Shown here: one piece after another, positions 53,149 through 62,272 of the stretch
Layout: the number at the start of each line of letters is the position of its first letter
Position numbering within the stretch: position 1 is the stretch's first letter
NCBI GenBank assembly: GCA_028280485.1
Contig: JANQLS010000085.1
Coordinates: 1 to 64,000, forward strand
From: Planctomycetota bacterium
Lineage (GTDB): Bacteria; Planctomycetota; UBA8108; JACQVS01
DNA length: 64,000 nt
Direction: 5' to 3'
Notes under the pieces: generated by a model
Databases searched by the model: none
Told to the model about the DNA's origin: nothing
Seen by the model: only the letters and a program-made list of their open reading frames with translations
Translations under genes and position numbers: made by a program

Positions 53149-54801
53149 TCAAGCTCTTCGACTTCTTAAAGTCTCTCTTTTCTTTCCGTACCCACCCCCA
53201 CCTGGGGTTTCGACACACAAAACAGTTCCTTTGGGTAAATGACCATGGAACCGACCGGGAAGACGTTTTTTCTTTCCCTTTTGTTTGATCCAAATGGAAC
53301 CTGATTTTCCATTTTCTCCCCCCTTCAAACCATAGGGTGAAGTGTGGTGTCTCTCGCCGATAAAGGCCACTTCACAGGGGGTGAGAAGTTCGATCTCACG
53401 AATTAAACCATCTCCTCCTCGTTGAGCTCCTTCCCCTCCGGAGCCCGTTCTTACTTTATAACCGATCAATCGAAAAGGGTAATGCGTTTCTAAGGATTCG
53501 ATAGGCGTATTCAAAGTATTGGTCATATGAGAATGAATCGCATTCTCGCCATCAGAGGCTGCGCTCGCGCCCGTTCCACCGGCTAAGGTTTCATAATACG
53601 TGAACTGACGATTTCGAAAAGGATCGAATCCTGAGATCGTCAAATTGTTCATCGTTCCTTGGCTCGCAGCCGGAATTCTAGACGGGATCGCCTTTGAGAG
53701 TGCTCCTAGTAAGACATCGACGATACGCTGTGAAGTTTCAACGTTGCCCGCGGCGACAGCGCTGGGGAATTTTGCATCCAGAAGACTGCCGGGCTCGATG
53801 GTTACGGCTATGGGTTTCATGCAGCCGGCATTGGAAGGAAGATCTTCGTCGCCTAAACAACGAAAGACATAAAAGACGGCCGAATGAGTGATCGCCGGGT
53901 TGGCATTTCGATTGTCAGTGAGTTGAGGGCTCGTTCCGCTGAAATCGATGTGGGCTTTAGAACCCTTGATGGAAATCTTAACCTGAATTTTAGGTTGAGC
54001 GTCTTTTGAACCAAGATCAGGGTCGAGGCTGTCTTTAAAGGAATAGACGCCATCCGGAATGTCAGAAATGATCTTTGCGACTAAACGATGGGAATACTCT
54101 TGAAGGTGCTGAGCGTAGTCGAGAACTTCTCTCTCGCCATTCATTTTGATCAGCTCAGTGAGGCGTTCACCTCCCACTTTAATGGCAGCTATTTGAGCGG
54201 TAAGATCTCCTTCACGCTCTTTAGGATTTCGCATATTCGCGAGGAGAAGTTGGTGGAGGCTTTCGTCTCGACAGCCCGCTTTAACGTAGTGTACTGGAGG
54301 TATCCGCAAGCCTTCTTGGTAGATCTCATTGGCGCTTGCCATGGACCCGCCCGCCATCCCTCCTACGTCAGCGTGGTGCGCTCGGTTCGCAACGTAAAAA
54401 GAGGGGGACTTATCTTTCTTACGAACAAAAAATGGGGCCACCATCGTCAGGTCCGGCAAGTGAGTGCCACCCTGGAAGGGATCATTAAGTAATGCGATAT
54501 CCCCTTCGGACAATTCTAAACTATCAATAGCACTTTTTACCGAAAGTGGCATCGAGCCCAAGTGCACAGGGATATGTGCAGCTTGCGCCACCATGTTTCC
54601 ATGGGCATCAAAAATAGCAGTGGAATAATCTCTTCGTTCTTTAATGTTGGGAGAAAAACCAAGCCGACCTAAGACGGCTCCCATCTCCTCCGCTTGAGCT
54701 GTGAACAGGTTGTCGTAGATACGAATTTTAACGGGATGCGCCCGTTCAAGATTCTTCTTTGTTCTACGACTTCCTCTTCTCGTCATCTCCGATGAACTCA
54801 C
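53149..54801 (-). CDS. Hydantoinase B / oxoprolinase-type subunit
   Basis: The 550-residue protein fits HyuB (N-methylhydantoinase B): MGAVLGRLGFSPNIKERRDYS, AAHIPVHLGSMPLS, NDPFQGGTHLPDL, and NRAHHADVGGMAGGSM. The partner HyuA (ATP-grasp-like ATPase subunit) is not next to it in the window, so it may be separate or the protein may be of a lone type. It lies 8 bases upstream of the FdhF-like gene and is probably co-transcribed with it. Substrate is unknown. Confidence 0.9.
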   Translation of the reverse strand: MSSSEMTRRGSRRTKKNLERAHPVKIRIYDNLFTAQAEEMGAVLGRLGFSPNIKERRDYSTAIFDAHGNMVAQAAHIPVHLGSMPLSVKSAIDSLELSEGDIALLNDPFQGGTHLPDLTMVAPFFVRKKDKSPSFYVANRAHHADVGGMAGGSMASANEIYQEGLRIPPVHYVKAGCRDESLHQLLLANMRNPKEREGDLTAQIAAIKVGGERLTELIKMNGEREVLDYAQHLQEYSHRLVAKIISDIPDGVYSFKDSLDPDLGSKDAQPKIQVKISIKGSKAHIDFSGTSPQLTDNRNANPAITHSAVFYVFRCLGDEDLPSNAGCMKPIAVTIEPGSLLDAKFPSAVAAGNVETSQRIVDVLLGALSKAIPSRIPAASQGTMNNLTISGFDPFRNRQFTYYETLAGGTGASAASDGENAIHSHMTNTLNTPIESLETHYPFRLIGYKVRTGSGGEGAQRGGDGLIREIELLTPCEVAFIGERHHTSPYGLKGGENGKSGSIWIKQKGKKKRLPGRFHGHLPKGTVLCVETPGGGGYGKKRETLRSRRA

Positions 54802-55126
54802 TCGATACTATTACTTTTCTCAACTGGTCCTGATCATTCAAAATGAATATTCAGGTTCTCTTCTAAAGGTTTTCAATAGAGATAAAGGAGCAGATTCAAA
54901 CATTGTTTTTTAATGTTTTGTCGAGCAATCTCGAGAACTTTATCTCCAAGTAATACTCCTCGTCGAACTACCATTGTAGGGAAGGAAGATTAGATTTCAC
55001 GGATGTTACGCTGAATTATTATCAAGGTTTTTGAGATTCGGTTAGAGTATTTGAATCTCAACCGAGATCATGTTTTTTTACTTTTATCCTTAAATCCCTT
55101 CGCCCGACTTCACGCTCGAGAACAAA
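54802..55126. other. Intergenic, nothing recognised
   Basis: A 325-bp divergent region between hyuB-like and asparaginase-like genes. AT-rich with no gene or strong repeat. Confidence 0.45.
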
Positions 55127-56197
55127 ATGATCAGCAATGAATTAAAAAGACACAGAATCAGACTATCGGTGACCTTTTCTAGGTGTTTCCCCTTAATTTT
55201 TTTGGTTTGTCTTTCTGTAAGTGGATGCCTTGCACCGTCTGATTTAAGAACTGTTGGAAAATTCGGCATGGTGATTCACGGTGGAGCGGGAACCATCAAA
55301 CGAGAATCGATGTCGAAAGAGCGTGAGGCTCAGTACAAAGAAAAGTTAACTGAAGCACTAAAAGCGGGTCATGAGATTCTCAGCAAAGGGGGAACAAGTC
55401 TCGATGCAGTTGAGGTTACCGTCCGAATATTAGAAGATTCTCCCTTATTTAATGCCGGAAAAGGTGCAGTCTTTACTAACGCCGGAGCGAACGAACTTGA
55501 CGCATCGATCATGAATGGAGAAGACCTTTCAGGTGGAGCCGTCGCCTCTGTCACCAGAATTAAAAATCCAATTTCATTAGCTCGACTCGTGATGGAACGA
55601 ACGCCTCATGTCTTGTTGGTTCGCGAGGGGGCTGAGTCCTTCGCTCGAGCTCAGGGAATGGAACTCGTCCCCACGGATTACTTTCGAACCGAACGACGTT
55701 GGCAACAACTTCAAAGGATAAAGTTGAAGAAGAAGGTGAAAGCCACCACGTTCAACTCTCCCTTTGAGTCCGTTGGTAAATTTGGGACAGTGGGCGCTGT
55801 GGCTTTAGATCAAAACGGTAACTTAGCGGCAGCAACTTCAACTGGCGGTTTAACGAATAAGCTCTACGGGCGAGTGGGAGATTCTCCCATTTTAGGAGCT
55901 GGTACCTATGCAGATAATAAAACCTGTGCTACTTCAGGGACGGGAAGAGGCGAGTACTTTATTCGCTTGAATGCCTGTTACGATGTCGCCGCTAAAATGA
56001 AATATCAAAGTTACTCGTTGGTGGAGGCCATGCGAGAAGTCGTGCACACAGATCTCCTTGGACTCGGAAAAAACTCTGGCGGCCTCATCGGAATAGATCG
56101 GTTTGGAAATTACGCGATGGAATTCAATACCTCTGGCATGTATCGCGGCGTGATCGATGATCAGGGTGAGGTGAAGGTGGGGATTTTTGAGCCGTAA
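55127..56197 (+). CDS. Isoaspartyl peptidase / L-asparaginase-type lipoprotein (Ntn hydrolase)
   Basis: The 356-residue protein carries a lipobox (VSGC, C34) and then the plant-type asparaginase pattern: MVIHGGAGTIKRE, ILEDSPLFNAGKGAVFT and ELDASIMNG. The Ntn nucleophile is T221 in GKFGTVGAVALD, where the precursor would cleave itself, and the C-terminal GRVGDSPILGAGTYADN and TSGTGRGEYFIR complete the family. It probably removes isoaspartyl residues or asparagine in the envelope. It is a single gene. Confidence 0.92.
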   Translation: MISNELKRHRIRLSVTFSRCFPLIFLVCLSVSGCLAPSDLRTVGKFGMVIHGGAGTIKRESMSKEREAQYKEKLTEALKAGHEILSKGGTSLDAVEVTVRILEDSPLFNAGKGAVFTNAGANELDASIMNGEDLSGGAVASVTRIKNPISLARLVMERTPHVLLVREGAESFARAQGMELVPTDYFRTERRWQQLQRIKLKKKVKATTFNSPFESVGKFGTVGAVALDQNGNLAAATSTGGLTNKLYGRVGDSPILGAGTYADNKTCATSGTGRGEYFIRLNACYDVAAKMKYQSYSLVEAMREVVHTDLLGLGKNSGGLIGIDRFGNYAMEFNTSGMYRGVIDDQGEVKVGIFEP

Positions 56198-56201
56198 TTT
56201 C

Positions 56202-56429
56202 TAGTAGTAGGCTCGCACCGCGAGTCGTTTCGAAGCGATAACGTATCGATTAGATAATCAGCTTAAATAATAAATAAGTAGTGCTGGTGAATAAGCCCAC
56301 GCGTAACCAGCGATTGAAGCAAAATGATATGGGGCTATACGAGTAATTCGAAGCAAAGTTTTTCTTGAAGTCTATTTTGATAGCAAAGCTATTTCGCTTC
56401 GCACGACTCGCGGAGCGAGCCTACTACTA
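56202..56429. repeat. MITE-like element with inverted TAGTAGGCTCGC ends
   Basis: The left end (56202-56238: TAGTAGTAGGCTCGCACCGC, AGTCGTTTCGAAGCGA) and the right end (56394-56429: TCGCTTCGCACGACTCGCGG, AGCGAGCCTACTACTA) are imperfect inverted copies about 36 bp long. The interior (about 155 bp) has short likeness to 105-240 (TTAGATAA, CTTAAATAA). No coding frame. The CTA at 56427-56429 gives the TAG stop of the next gene. Confidence 0.75.
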
Positions 56430-57851
56430 CATCAACTCCACGATGGGTTCATGCTTGGTGGCTACTTCGATCAGTTTGGAAGGTAAGCCATCGGTGACTC
56501 TCAGTTCGCCGAGATCAAAGATGGTGTTGAAGATCGTCGCCATTAAATGTTCAGGCTTGTAAGCGAAAGATGATGGTCGGGCGGCATGAACATCTGATTT
56601 CCCGATGCATTGACCCATCTTTAATCCGCCACCGGCAACCAGCAGGCTGGTGAGTTCGCCGTAGTGATCACGCCCACCATTGCGATTGATCTTGGGAGTT
56701 CGACCCATTTCAGATGTGACGACGAGTAGAACTTTTTCACTCAGGCCACGTTCGTGAATGTCTTCGATAAACGCGCTAACTGCGTGGTCGACCTGATAAC
56801 CCATCGGATAAAGAGCGGTCATGTTCTTCGGGCTATTACCGTTAGCGTGGTAGTCCCAGCCGCAATCAGAAACGGTAACGAATCCACAACCCGCTTCGCA
56901 GAGACGACGAGCTAAAAGCATCTGCACGCCCAGGAGGTTCGTGGCTCGACGCAGATCACCCCACTTTTGAAGTTTCTTATCGTCGAATAAAGGGCGAGTG
57001 TCGTATCGCTCCAATGTTGCTTTACTTTCCTTCGAAAGATCGAAGGCTTTGGAGATGCCGCTTGAAATGATGTTAAAGGCTTGTTGACGAAAACGATCAA
57101 CACTTTCGAGGCCGCCGTTACTGTCAACTTTTCCTTTTAACTTATCTAAGCTTGTTAATAGTGATTTTCGATCGGTGAGACGTTTGGGATCGATCTTAAG
57201 CTCCATGTCTTGCTTCAAAGTGCTAGAGCCAGATAGATCGAAAGCTTTGGCGGATGGACCTAGGCTCCCCGATGGAGTCAGGGTATGAAGAGCTTGGGTT
57301 TCAAAGTTCCCTTTAAGTTTTAAGCCGGGGCTTACAGCTTCAGGAAGGATGAGCGCGTTATTGGGGATTCCCGTTGAAGGATTGAGAGGGCCAGCAACTC
57401 GACTGAAGATGGATCCCATCGAAGCTTTCATGGAATTCCGAGCCGTAGTTACTGATTCGTAAGTGTGCCCACCATTTTTAGAGCCGAAGGATCGAACGAT
57501 GCTGAATTTATCAGAGATCTTAGCGAGCTTGGGGAAAGTGCCTCCCAGAGTCATCCCGGGAGTTTTAGTTTTAATCTCACCGGTGATGCTTCGGTATTCG
57601 ACTGGAGCTGTCATCTTCGGGTCAAAGAACTCGATGTGAGGTGCACCGCCTGAAAGAAACAAGAGAACGACCGATTTCCCCGTAGTGGGAATACCGCTAG
57701 CTTCAGCTTGAGCTTTAATCGACAAAATGTCGTTTAAGCCCAGCGTTCCTAAGCCGAGTCCACCAAGACCTAAGGCTCCTACGCGTAAGAAATCACGACG
57801 TGAGAAACCCTGACAGTTGCGGTCGAGCTGATGATCTGAGATTGAAAACAT
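56427..57851 (-). CDS. DUF1501 family protein, Tat-exported (second copy)
   Basis: A 474-residue DUF1501 protein with a Tat signal (FSRRDFLRVGALGLGGLGLG). Motifs match the protein at 14.7 kb: VLLFLSGGAPHIEFFDPKM, GGHTYES, LCEAGCGFVTVSDCGWDYH and VTSEMGRTPKINRNGGRDHYG. No PSD1 gene sits next to it, which is the usual partner, so its partner may lie elsewhere. Its stop codon lies in a palindromic element. Confidence 0.92.
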   Translation of the reverse strand: MFSISDHQLDRNCQGFSRRDFLRVGALGLGGLGLGTLGLNDILSIKAQAEASGIPTTGKSVVLLFLSGGAPHIEFFDPKMTAPVEYRSITGEIKTKTPGMTLGGTFPKLAKISDKFSIVRSFGSKNGGHTYESVTTARNSMKASMGSIFSRVAGPLNPSTGIPNNALILPEAVSPGLKLKGNFETQALHTLTPSGSLGPSAKAFDLSGSSTLKQDMELKIDPKRLTDRKSLLTSLDKLKGKVDSNGGLESVDRFRQQAFNIISSGISKAFDLSKESKATLERYDTRPLFDDKKLQKWGDLRRATNLLGVQMLLARRLCEAGCGFVTVSDCGWDYHANGNSPKNMTALYPMGYQVDHAVSAFIEDIHERGLSEKVLLVVTSEMGRTPKINRNGGRDHYGELTSLLVAGGGLKMGQCIGKSDVHAARPSSFAYKPEHLMATIFNTIFDLGELRVTDGLPSKLIEVATKHEPIVELM

Positions 57852-58104
57852 ATTTTGCGCTACCCGTTTTGAAACTGCCTTCGAATGAATCCGAAGGAGA
57901 TAGTTCCAATAAAAACTTCAAATCATTTTGAATAAATAGCTTAAGACAAATTCAGGGGCTCTACAAGATAGAACTGCCCTTCCCAGCCAAGAGATTTTGA
58001 TTTTTTTTTGAGCCAGTGGAGATCCGCTTTCCCCCAGTTCAGTTGTCGCAAGAGGTCGCAGCCTCTCAAGTATTCCAAAAACAACTGACACGAAAGGAAA
58101 TGTC

Positions 58105-60207
58105 ATGAAACTGGGAATCAGAAACACATTTATGAGTTTGGCGCTTTTGGCCATATTTTTTGGAAACACTGTAGAAGTCTCGGCTCAAAGTGAAGAGCCT
58201 CGCTACAACCGAACAGCTTTAAAACTCATTTGTATTGAAAATGAAGAAGGTAAGACTCAAGTGCTTGGTAGCGTTAGGGTTAAGTCGGCTAGGCCCGGCC
58301 TGACGATCGATCTGGGCACCAAAGCAGTCTTGAGTATTAATGGCCAAGTCGTTGATTCACAAGAGATGCTATTTCGAGCTTCACCCCCAAGCGCAGCCGG
58401 TCAATGCCTGGGAGCTTGTTTGCCTACCAATGAAGCCTGTGTGAGCTATGACAATGACGGATTGAGCGGCTGTGGAGAGGTCTTTGGAAACGTCATATTT
58501 GATGTTGCACCCGCACTCGGTGACGTCGTTCAAATGGATCTGTACGCCACGGACGGGTCCATGGTGGAGATCGATACTTCAGATGACAGTATCGAAAAGG
58601 TCATCGGAAGAGCCATTGCCAGAGATCGAATTCTCAATGAAATTTCGGCCAAACCTTCGGTGATTGAACGGAAAGGATTCATCGTCGATTCCTTCTTTGA
58701 TATCGATTACATAATTGATTATAGAGAACCCGTCAGCGGCTTCGGAAACAACGAGAATCTATCTTTGATCGTGGAGCTCTTTAAGAAAGAAAACCATGGT
58801 AAAGAAGATATTCAAATCGAACTCATCTCCATGAACTTAAGCCCAATGGCGGGAAAAGGTGGTAATGCTGAAACGACGTGGAAAGTCGAAAAAGGAGAAA
58901 AAGCTACCTTTGAAACTGAGATTCTTTCAATGGAACTTAGCGGCTTTCAAGCCTCTTTCCCCCGTGTACCAGCAGAGCCAGGGGATGAATTTGAAGTGCG
59001 TATTCGCCCTGCTCCTCATTCAGCCGCCGATCCAAATCCTCGTAACGACAGCTTAACTATTGTTATTCCCGAGCCACCTCAACGACCTGAATGGAACCGA
59101 CGCGTCTCGCACGTTGAATTTCATGAAGCAGAATCTAATCCTGGCGCTTGCCAAGTCAGAACGACGATCAGCGCAGTTGCAGATAACCTGGTAGCTCCAA
59201 TCGACCTTGGTACTCATGTAGACCTTTTCGTCAACAACATACGAGTTGAAACTTACTTCATGGAGTTTCTCGCCATTCCTGGTAGCCAAGCGAATCATTG
59301 TGCGGACGACTGTGAACTCACCGACGACGACTGTGTCGAGTACTTAAACGAAGGCTTTGCCAGCTGTGGATTCCAACAAGCTCGTTACCAGTTCGATCAC
59401 CTCGTCTATGGTGGCGACGACGTCAGAGTTGAAGTTCGTCAAAACGGCGGGTCCGTTCCTGAAATTACGACCTTTGACGATTCGCTGAGCGATACAGTTC
59501 CCAATAAACCCTTCGCTAACTATTTCGTAGACGGTTTGGATACTGACGGTGACGGAATCTTGAATTCTGAAATCGGTTTGACTGTAGAAAACGTCGAAGA
59601 ATCTATGGCTATCGGCTTGATCATTATCCTTCTTGCGAATGGTGAGCCAGTGGAGCGACAAGAAGTAGGCTTCTTGGTAAATGATCAAGCAGTGGGTGGT
59701 TGCAACACCAATTGTGCTGAAACCGGTGACGTCTGTGTCTGCTGGGAAGGAACAAACCTTTGTGGTTGTGGAACTTTAAAGATCTTACTTCCTTGGGAAT
59801 ACGATACAGAGCCCGGTGACATTATGACCGTCGTTATTCGCCCCTTACCCGGCGCCCTTCCTGAACTTCCTGGAATGGAAGAAGATAACGAAGAAGAACA
59901 CGAAGTTCCTGATCCTACTCACGAACGACCCGTCTTCCGCCGCGGCGACGTTGCCTTCGACGGCGCAGTCAACCTGACCGACGTCATTGTCTTCCTTCAA
60001 GTTCTTTTCCTCGGAGAAGGCACGATCCACTGTGAAGACGCAGCCGACTCCGACGATAACGGAGCCCTCGAATTGACCGACGGAATCAAAACTCTAACGG
60101 CCTTGTTCTTGGGAGGAAGCCCGATTCCTGCTCCTGGAATGCGCGAGTGTGGAGTGGATCCCACGGAAGACGATCTTGGCTGCGAACTTTATCGTCCTTG
60201 CGACTAA
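58105..60207 (+). CDS. Exported Cys-module protein with dockerin-like C-terminus
   Basis: A 700-residue protein with a signal peptide (about 1-27, ending SAQ). GAAAGGAAAT gives a good ribosome site. Three modules of about 130 residues each carry four cysteines with the same spacing C-x3-C-x6-C-x10-C: C101-C123, C399-C421 and C533-C555. The C-terminus (about 612-680) has two dockerin-like calcium loops, DVAFDGAVNLTD and DSDDNGALELTD, found in planctomycete surface proteins. A terminator follows. Function is unknown; it is probably a secreted or surface-attached structural protein. Confidence 0.82.
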   Translation: MKLGIRNTFMSLALLAIFFGNTVEVSAQSEEPRYNRTALKLICIENEEGKTQVLGSVRVKSARPGLTIDLGTKAVLSINGQVVDSQEMLFRASPPSAAGQCLGACLPTNEACVSYDNDGLSGCGEVFGNVIFDVAPALGDVVQMDLYATDGSMVEIDTSDDSIEKVIGRAIARDRILNEISAKPSVIERKGFIVDSFFDIDYIIDYREPVSGFGNNENLSLIVELFKKENHGKEDIQIELISMNLSPMAGKGGNAETTWKVEKGEKATFETEILSMELSGFQASFPRVPAEPGDEFEVRIRPAPHSAADPNPRNDSLTIVIPEPPQRPEWNRRVSHVEFHEAESNPGACQVRTTISAVADNLVAPIDLGTHVDLFVNNIRVETYFMEFLAIPGSQANHCADDCELTDDDCVEYLNEGFASCGFQQARYQFDHLVYGGDDVRVEVRQNGGSVPEITTFDDSLSDTVPNKPFANYFVDGLDTDGDGILNSEIGLTVENVEESMAIGLIIILLANGEPVERQEVGFLVNDQAVGGCNTNCAETGDVCVCWEGTNLCGCGTLKILLPWEYDTEPGDIMTVVIRPLPGALPELPGMEEDNEEEHEVPDPTHERPVFRRGDVAFDGAVNLTDVIVFLQVLFLGEGTIHCEDAADSDDNGALELTDGIKTLTALFLGGSPIPAPGMRECGVDPTEDDLGCELYRPCD

Positions 60208-60257
60208 TCAAAAAATTTAACCAAGCTTTTTAACCTGAGCCCCGGTTTTGTACTTGC

Positions 60258-60294
60258 CCGTCGACGAGATAATCGTCGGCGGGCTTTTTTATTG
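60258..60294 (+). terminator. Intrinsic terminator after the dockerin-like gene
   Basis: GCCCGTCGACGA / TCGTCGGCGGGC, a 12-bp stem with one G-T wobble, loop GATAA, followed by TTTTTT. It ends the 58.1-60.2 kb gene. Confidence 0.85.
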
Positions 60295-60359
60295 AGGAGA
60301 TAAAAATAATGACTTTCGACGATTTGGAGTCTGAATATGAGTTGATAGTTTACACTTAT

Positions 60360-61334
60360 CTAACTCAGTAGTTTCCATATTATCCATGCATCGATCCAAC
60401 GCATTCCTGAGCCGGTAAAGGGGCGACCTAAAAAACCAAGGTGACCTCCTTTTTCAGTGTGGTGCACTTCGATGTTAGAAGGGAGCTCTACTTTCTCTAA
60501 TGAACGGTCATCAATTAGAGGATCATCTTTGGAAAAAAGGATGTCTGTTTTTGAAGCGATCTTGTGCAGTAGAGGACCTGAACTACAACGCTCGTAATAG
60601 TCGAGAGCATCTTTGAATCCGCTTCTGGGAGCGGTGAACATGTCATCAAACTCATAGAGAGTTAGCTCCTCCGGAAATTCGATGGGTTCTAAGTCTTTAA
60701 ATTGAACTAGACGGTCCCTGACCGTCTGTTTGAGGTTTTTTACAAAGTAACGGTCGTAGTGTTTGTTTTGCTGAATCGAGAACTTTTTGGAGCAAGCTAA
60801 AAGATCTACAGGAGGACAAATGGCTATGGTTTGATCTAAAGACAGGCGAGGATCATCGATTTCTGAGGCATACTTTAGCGCAATGTTCCCACCTAGAGAA
60901 AATCCTACCAGCCAACGAGGGCTGTCAGGATACTCTTGAGTCAAGGCTTCAAAAACCGCTAGTACATCATCGCTCCGACCACTATGGTAAAGGTTTTTTG
61001 CTAATCCTGCTCCGCTTCCACAGCCGCGTAGATTCATCCGAATAGCACGGATGCCTCTCTCATAAAGTTTTTTAGATAATCGAACTAAGTAACTTGACTG
61101 ATGGCAACCACATAAACCATGGATCATCACACATGTAGGCTGCGTTTCAGTCCAAGTCTCTGGAGTAGAGACTTCTAAGGCTATTTTGTCCCCATCTGGA
61201 AGAGCTACCAACTGGCTTTCCGATGGAGGTTCAGACGGTTTTCCCACCATCGACGAAATGATGGTTTGTAAATGTGGATTTTTAAGGAGAGGAAACGGGT
61301 GAAAGGGACCTGGATCCTGGGGAGGCGAACTCAT
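60360..61334 (-). CDS. Alpha/beta hydrolase, YheT family
   Basis: The 324-residue hydrolase has the N-terminal NPHLQTI signature (about 19-25). The nucleophile elbow is GFSLGGN (S146). The acid is in FSKDDPLID, about 273-281, and the histidine is in KGGHLGF, about 295-301. The oxyanion region is MIHGLCGCHQSSYLVRL. YheT proteins are esterase-like but with unknown substrate. It lies 13 bases after parA and is probably in the same transcript. Confidence 0.9.
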   Translation of the reverse strand: MSSPPQDPGPFHPFPLLKNPHLQTIISSMVGKPSEPPSESQLVALPDGDKIALEVSTPETWTETQPTCVMIHGLCGCHQSSYLVRLSKKLYERGIRAIRMNLRGCGSGAGLAKNLYHSGRSDDVLAVFEALTQEYPDSPRWLVGFSLGGNIALKYASEIDDPRLSLDQTIAICPPVDLLACSKKFSIQQNKHYDRYFVKNLKQTVRDRLVQFKDLEPIEFPEELTLYEFDDMFTAPRSGFKDALDYYERCSSGPLLHKIASKTDILFSKDDPLIDDRSLEKVELPSNIEVHHTEKGGHLGFLGRPFTGSGMRWIDAWIIWKLLS

Positions 61335-61347
61335 CTTTATAATCGAC

Positions 61348-62121
61348 TTAAGCTGTTACTTTTTGCCTTTTAACTTCACGGGCTAAGGCTTTGAAGTCTT
61401 TGGCCCCGGTAGAGTTTTGATCATAATCAAAAATTGTTTTACCGTGACTTGGAGCTTCTGCGAGGCGGACGTTTTGGTGGATCACAGATTTAAAGACCTT
61501 TTTGCCAAAGAATCTTCTGATCTCTTGTTCTACCTCTTTACTGAGATTTGTTCTCATGTCATAGAGTGTAGGAATGATGCCTGTGATCTCAATAGGGTGA
61601 TCTAACCGTGTTTTTATGAGATCCACAACATCCAAAAGTCGGGTCATCCCCTGTAAAGCAAAAAATTCAGTCTGAAGTGGTATAAATACTTCATTCGCAG
61701 TGGTTAAGGCATTTAAAGATAAAAGTCCGAGAGACGGTGGGCAGTCTAAGAGCACGTAATCGAATCCTTCTTCTTCGATGAAAGATTCTAATGCCGTTCT
61801 AAGAACAGTTTCTCTTCCGACGGTATTGACGAGTTCGATTTCAGCACCGGAGAGATCGATATTAGAAGGTAGGATCGAAAGGTTCTTGAGGTGATCGATG
61901 ATCGTAGCTTCACGCGCAGTACTTTGATTGGTGAGCACGCTGTAAACGGAATGATCGAGTTCGTGAATCTCCACATCGACATGTAGGCTCATGTTTCCTT
62001 GGGGATCCAAATCGACGAGCAAGACCCGTTTGCCGCTTTGGGCTAATGCGGCACCAAGATTAACGGTGCAAGTGGTTTTACCCACCCCACCTTTTTGATT
62101 CATGAAAGCAATGCGTCGCAG
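61348..62121 (-). CDS. parA: ParA/Soj-type chromosome partition ATPase
   Basis: ParA is a deviant-Walker ATPase that partitions DNA or positions complexes. The Walker A loop is NQKGGVGKTT, the Walker A' VLLVDLDPQGN, and Walker B YVLLDCPPSL. The nearest ATG (62103) would begin directly at MNQKGG and lose the usual first strand. Upstream in frame is CTG-CGA-CGC-ATT-GCT-TTC-ATG (residues L/M-R-R-I-A-F-M), with GAGG five bases before the CTG and a stop TAA five codons further up. So CTG at 62121 is the likely start. ParB and parS are not visible here. Confidence 0.85.
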   Translation of the reverse strand: MRRIAFMNQKGGVGKTTCTVNLGAALAQSGKRVLLVDLDPQGNMSLHVDVEIHELDHSVYSVLTNQSTAREATIIDHLKNLSILPSNIDLSGAEIELVNTVGRETVLRTALESFIEEEGFDYVLLDCPPSLGLLSLNALTTANEVFIPLQTEFFALQGMTRLLDVVDLIKTRLDHPIEITGIIPTLYDMRTNLSKEVEQEIRRFFGKKVFKSVIHQNVRLAEAPSHGKTIFDYDQNSTGAKDFKALAREVKRQKVTA

Positions 62122-62272
62122 GGTACACCTCGCTTAGGTTTAAATGTCTAATTCTCGTGGACGATTTTCCCACCGGGCCAAACTCTTACGAGTTCGGCTA
62201 CACTTTTCGGATACGATCTAGACCATAGTTCAATGCGTGATTCTTGTAAAGGTCGATATTTATTCTTAAGAA

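Noticed and set aside
53140..53293. N-terminal 51-codon extension of the molybdopterin oxidoreductase
   Set aside because: It overlaps the hyuB-like gene and lacks family match. The ATG at 53140 has a good ribosome site and lies 8 bp after hyuB.
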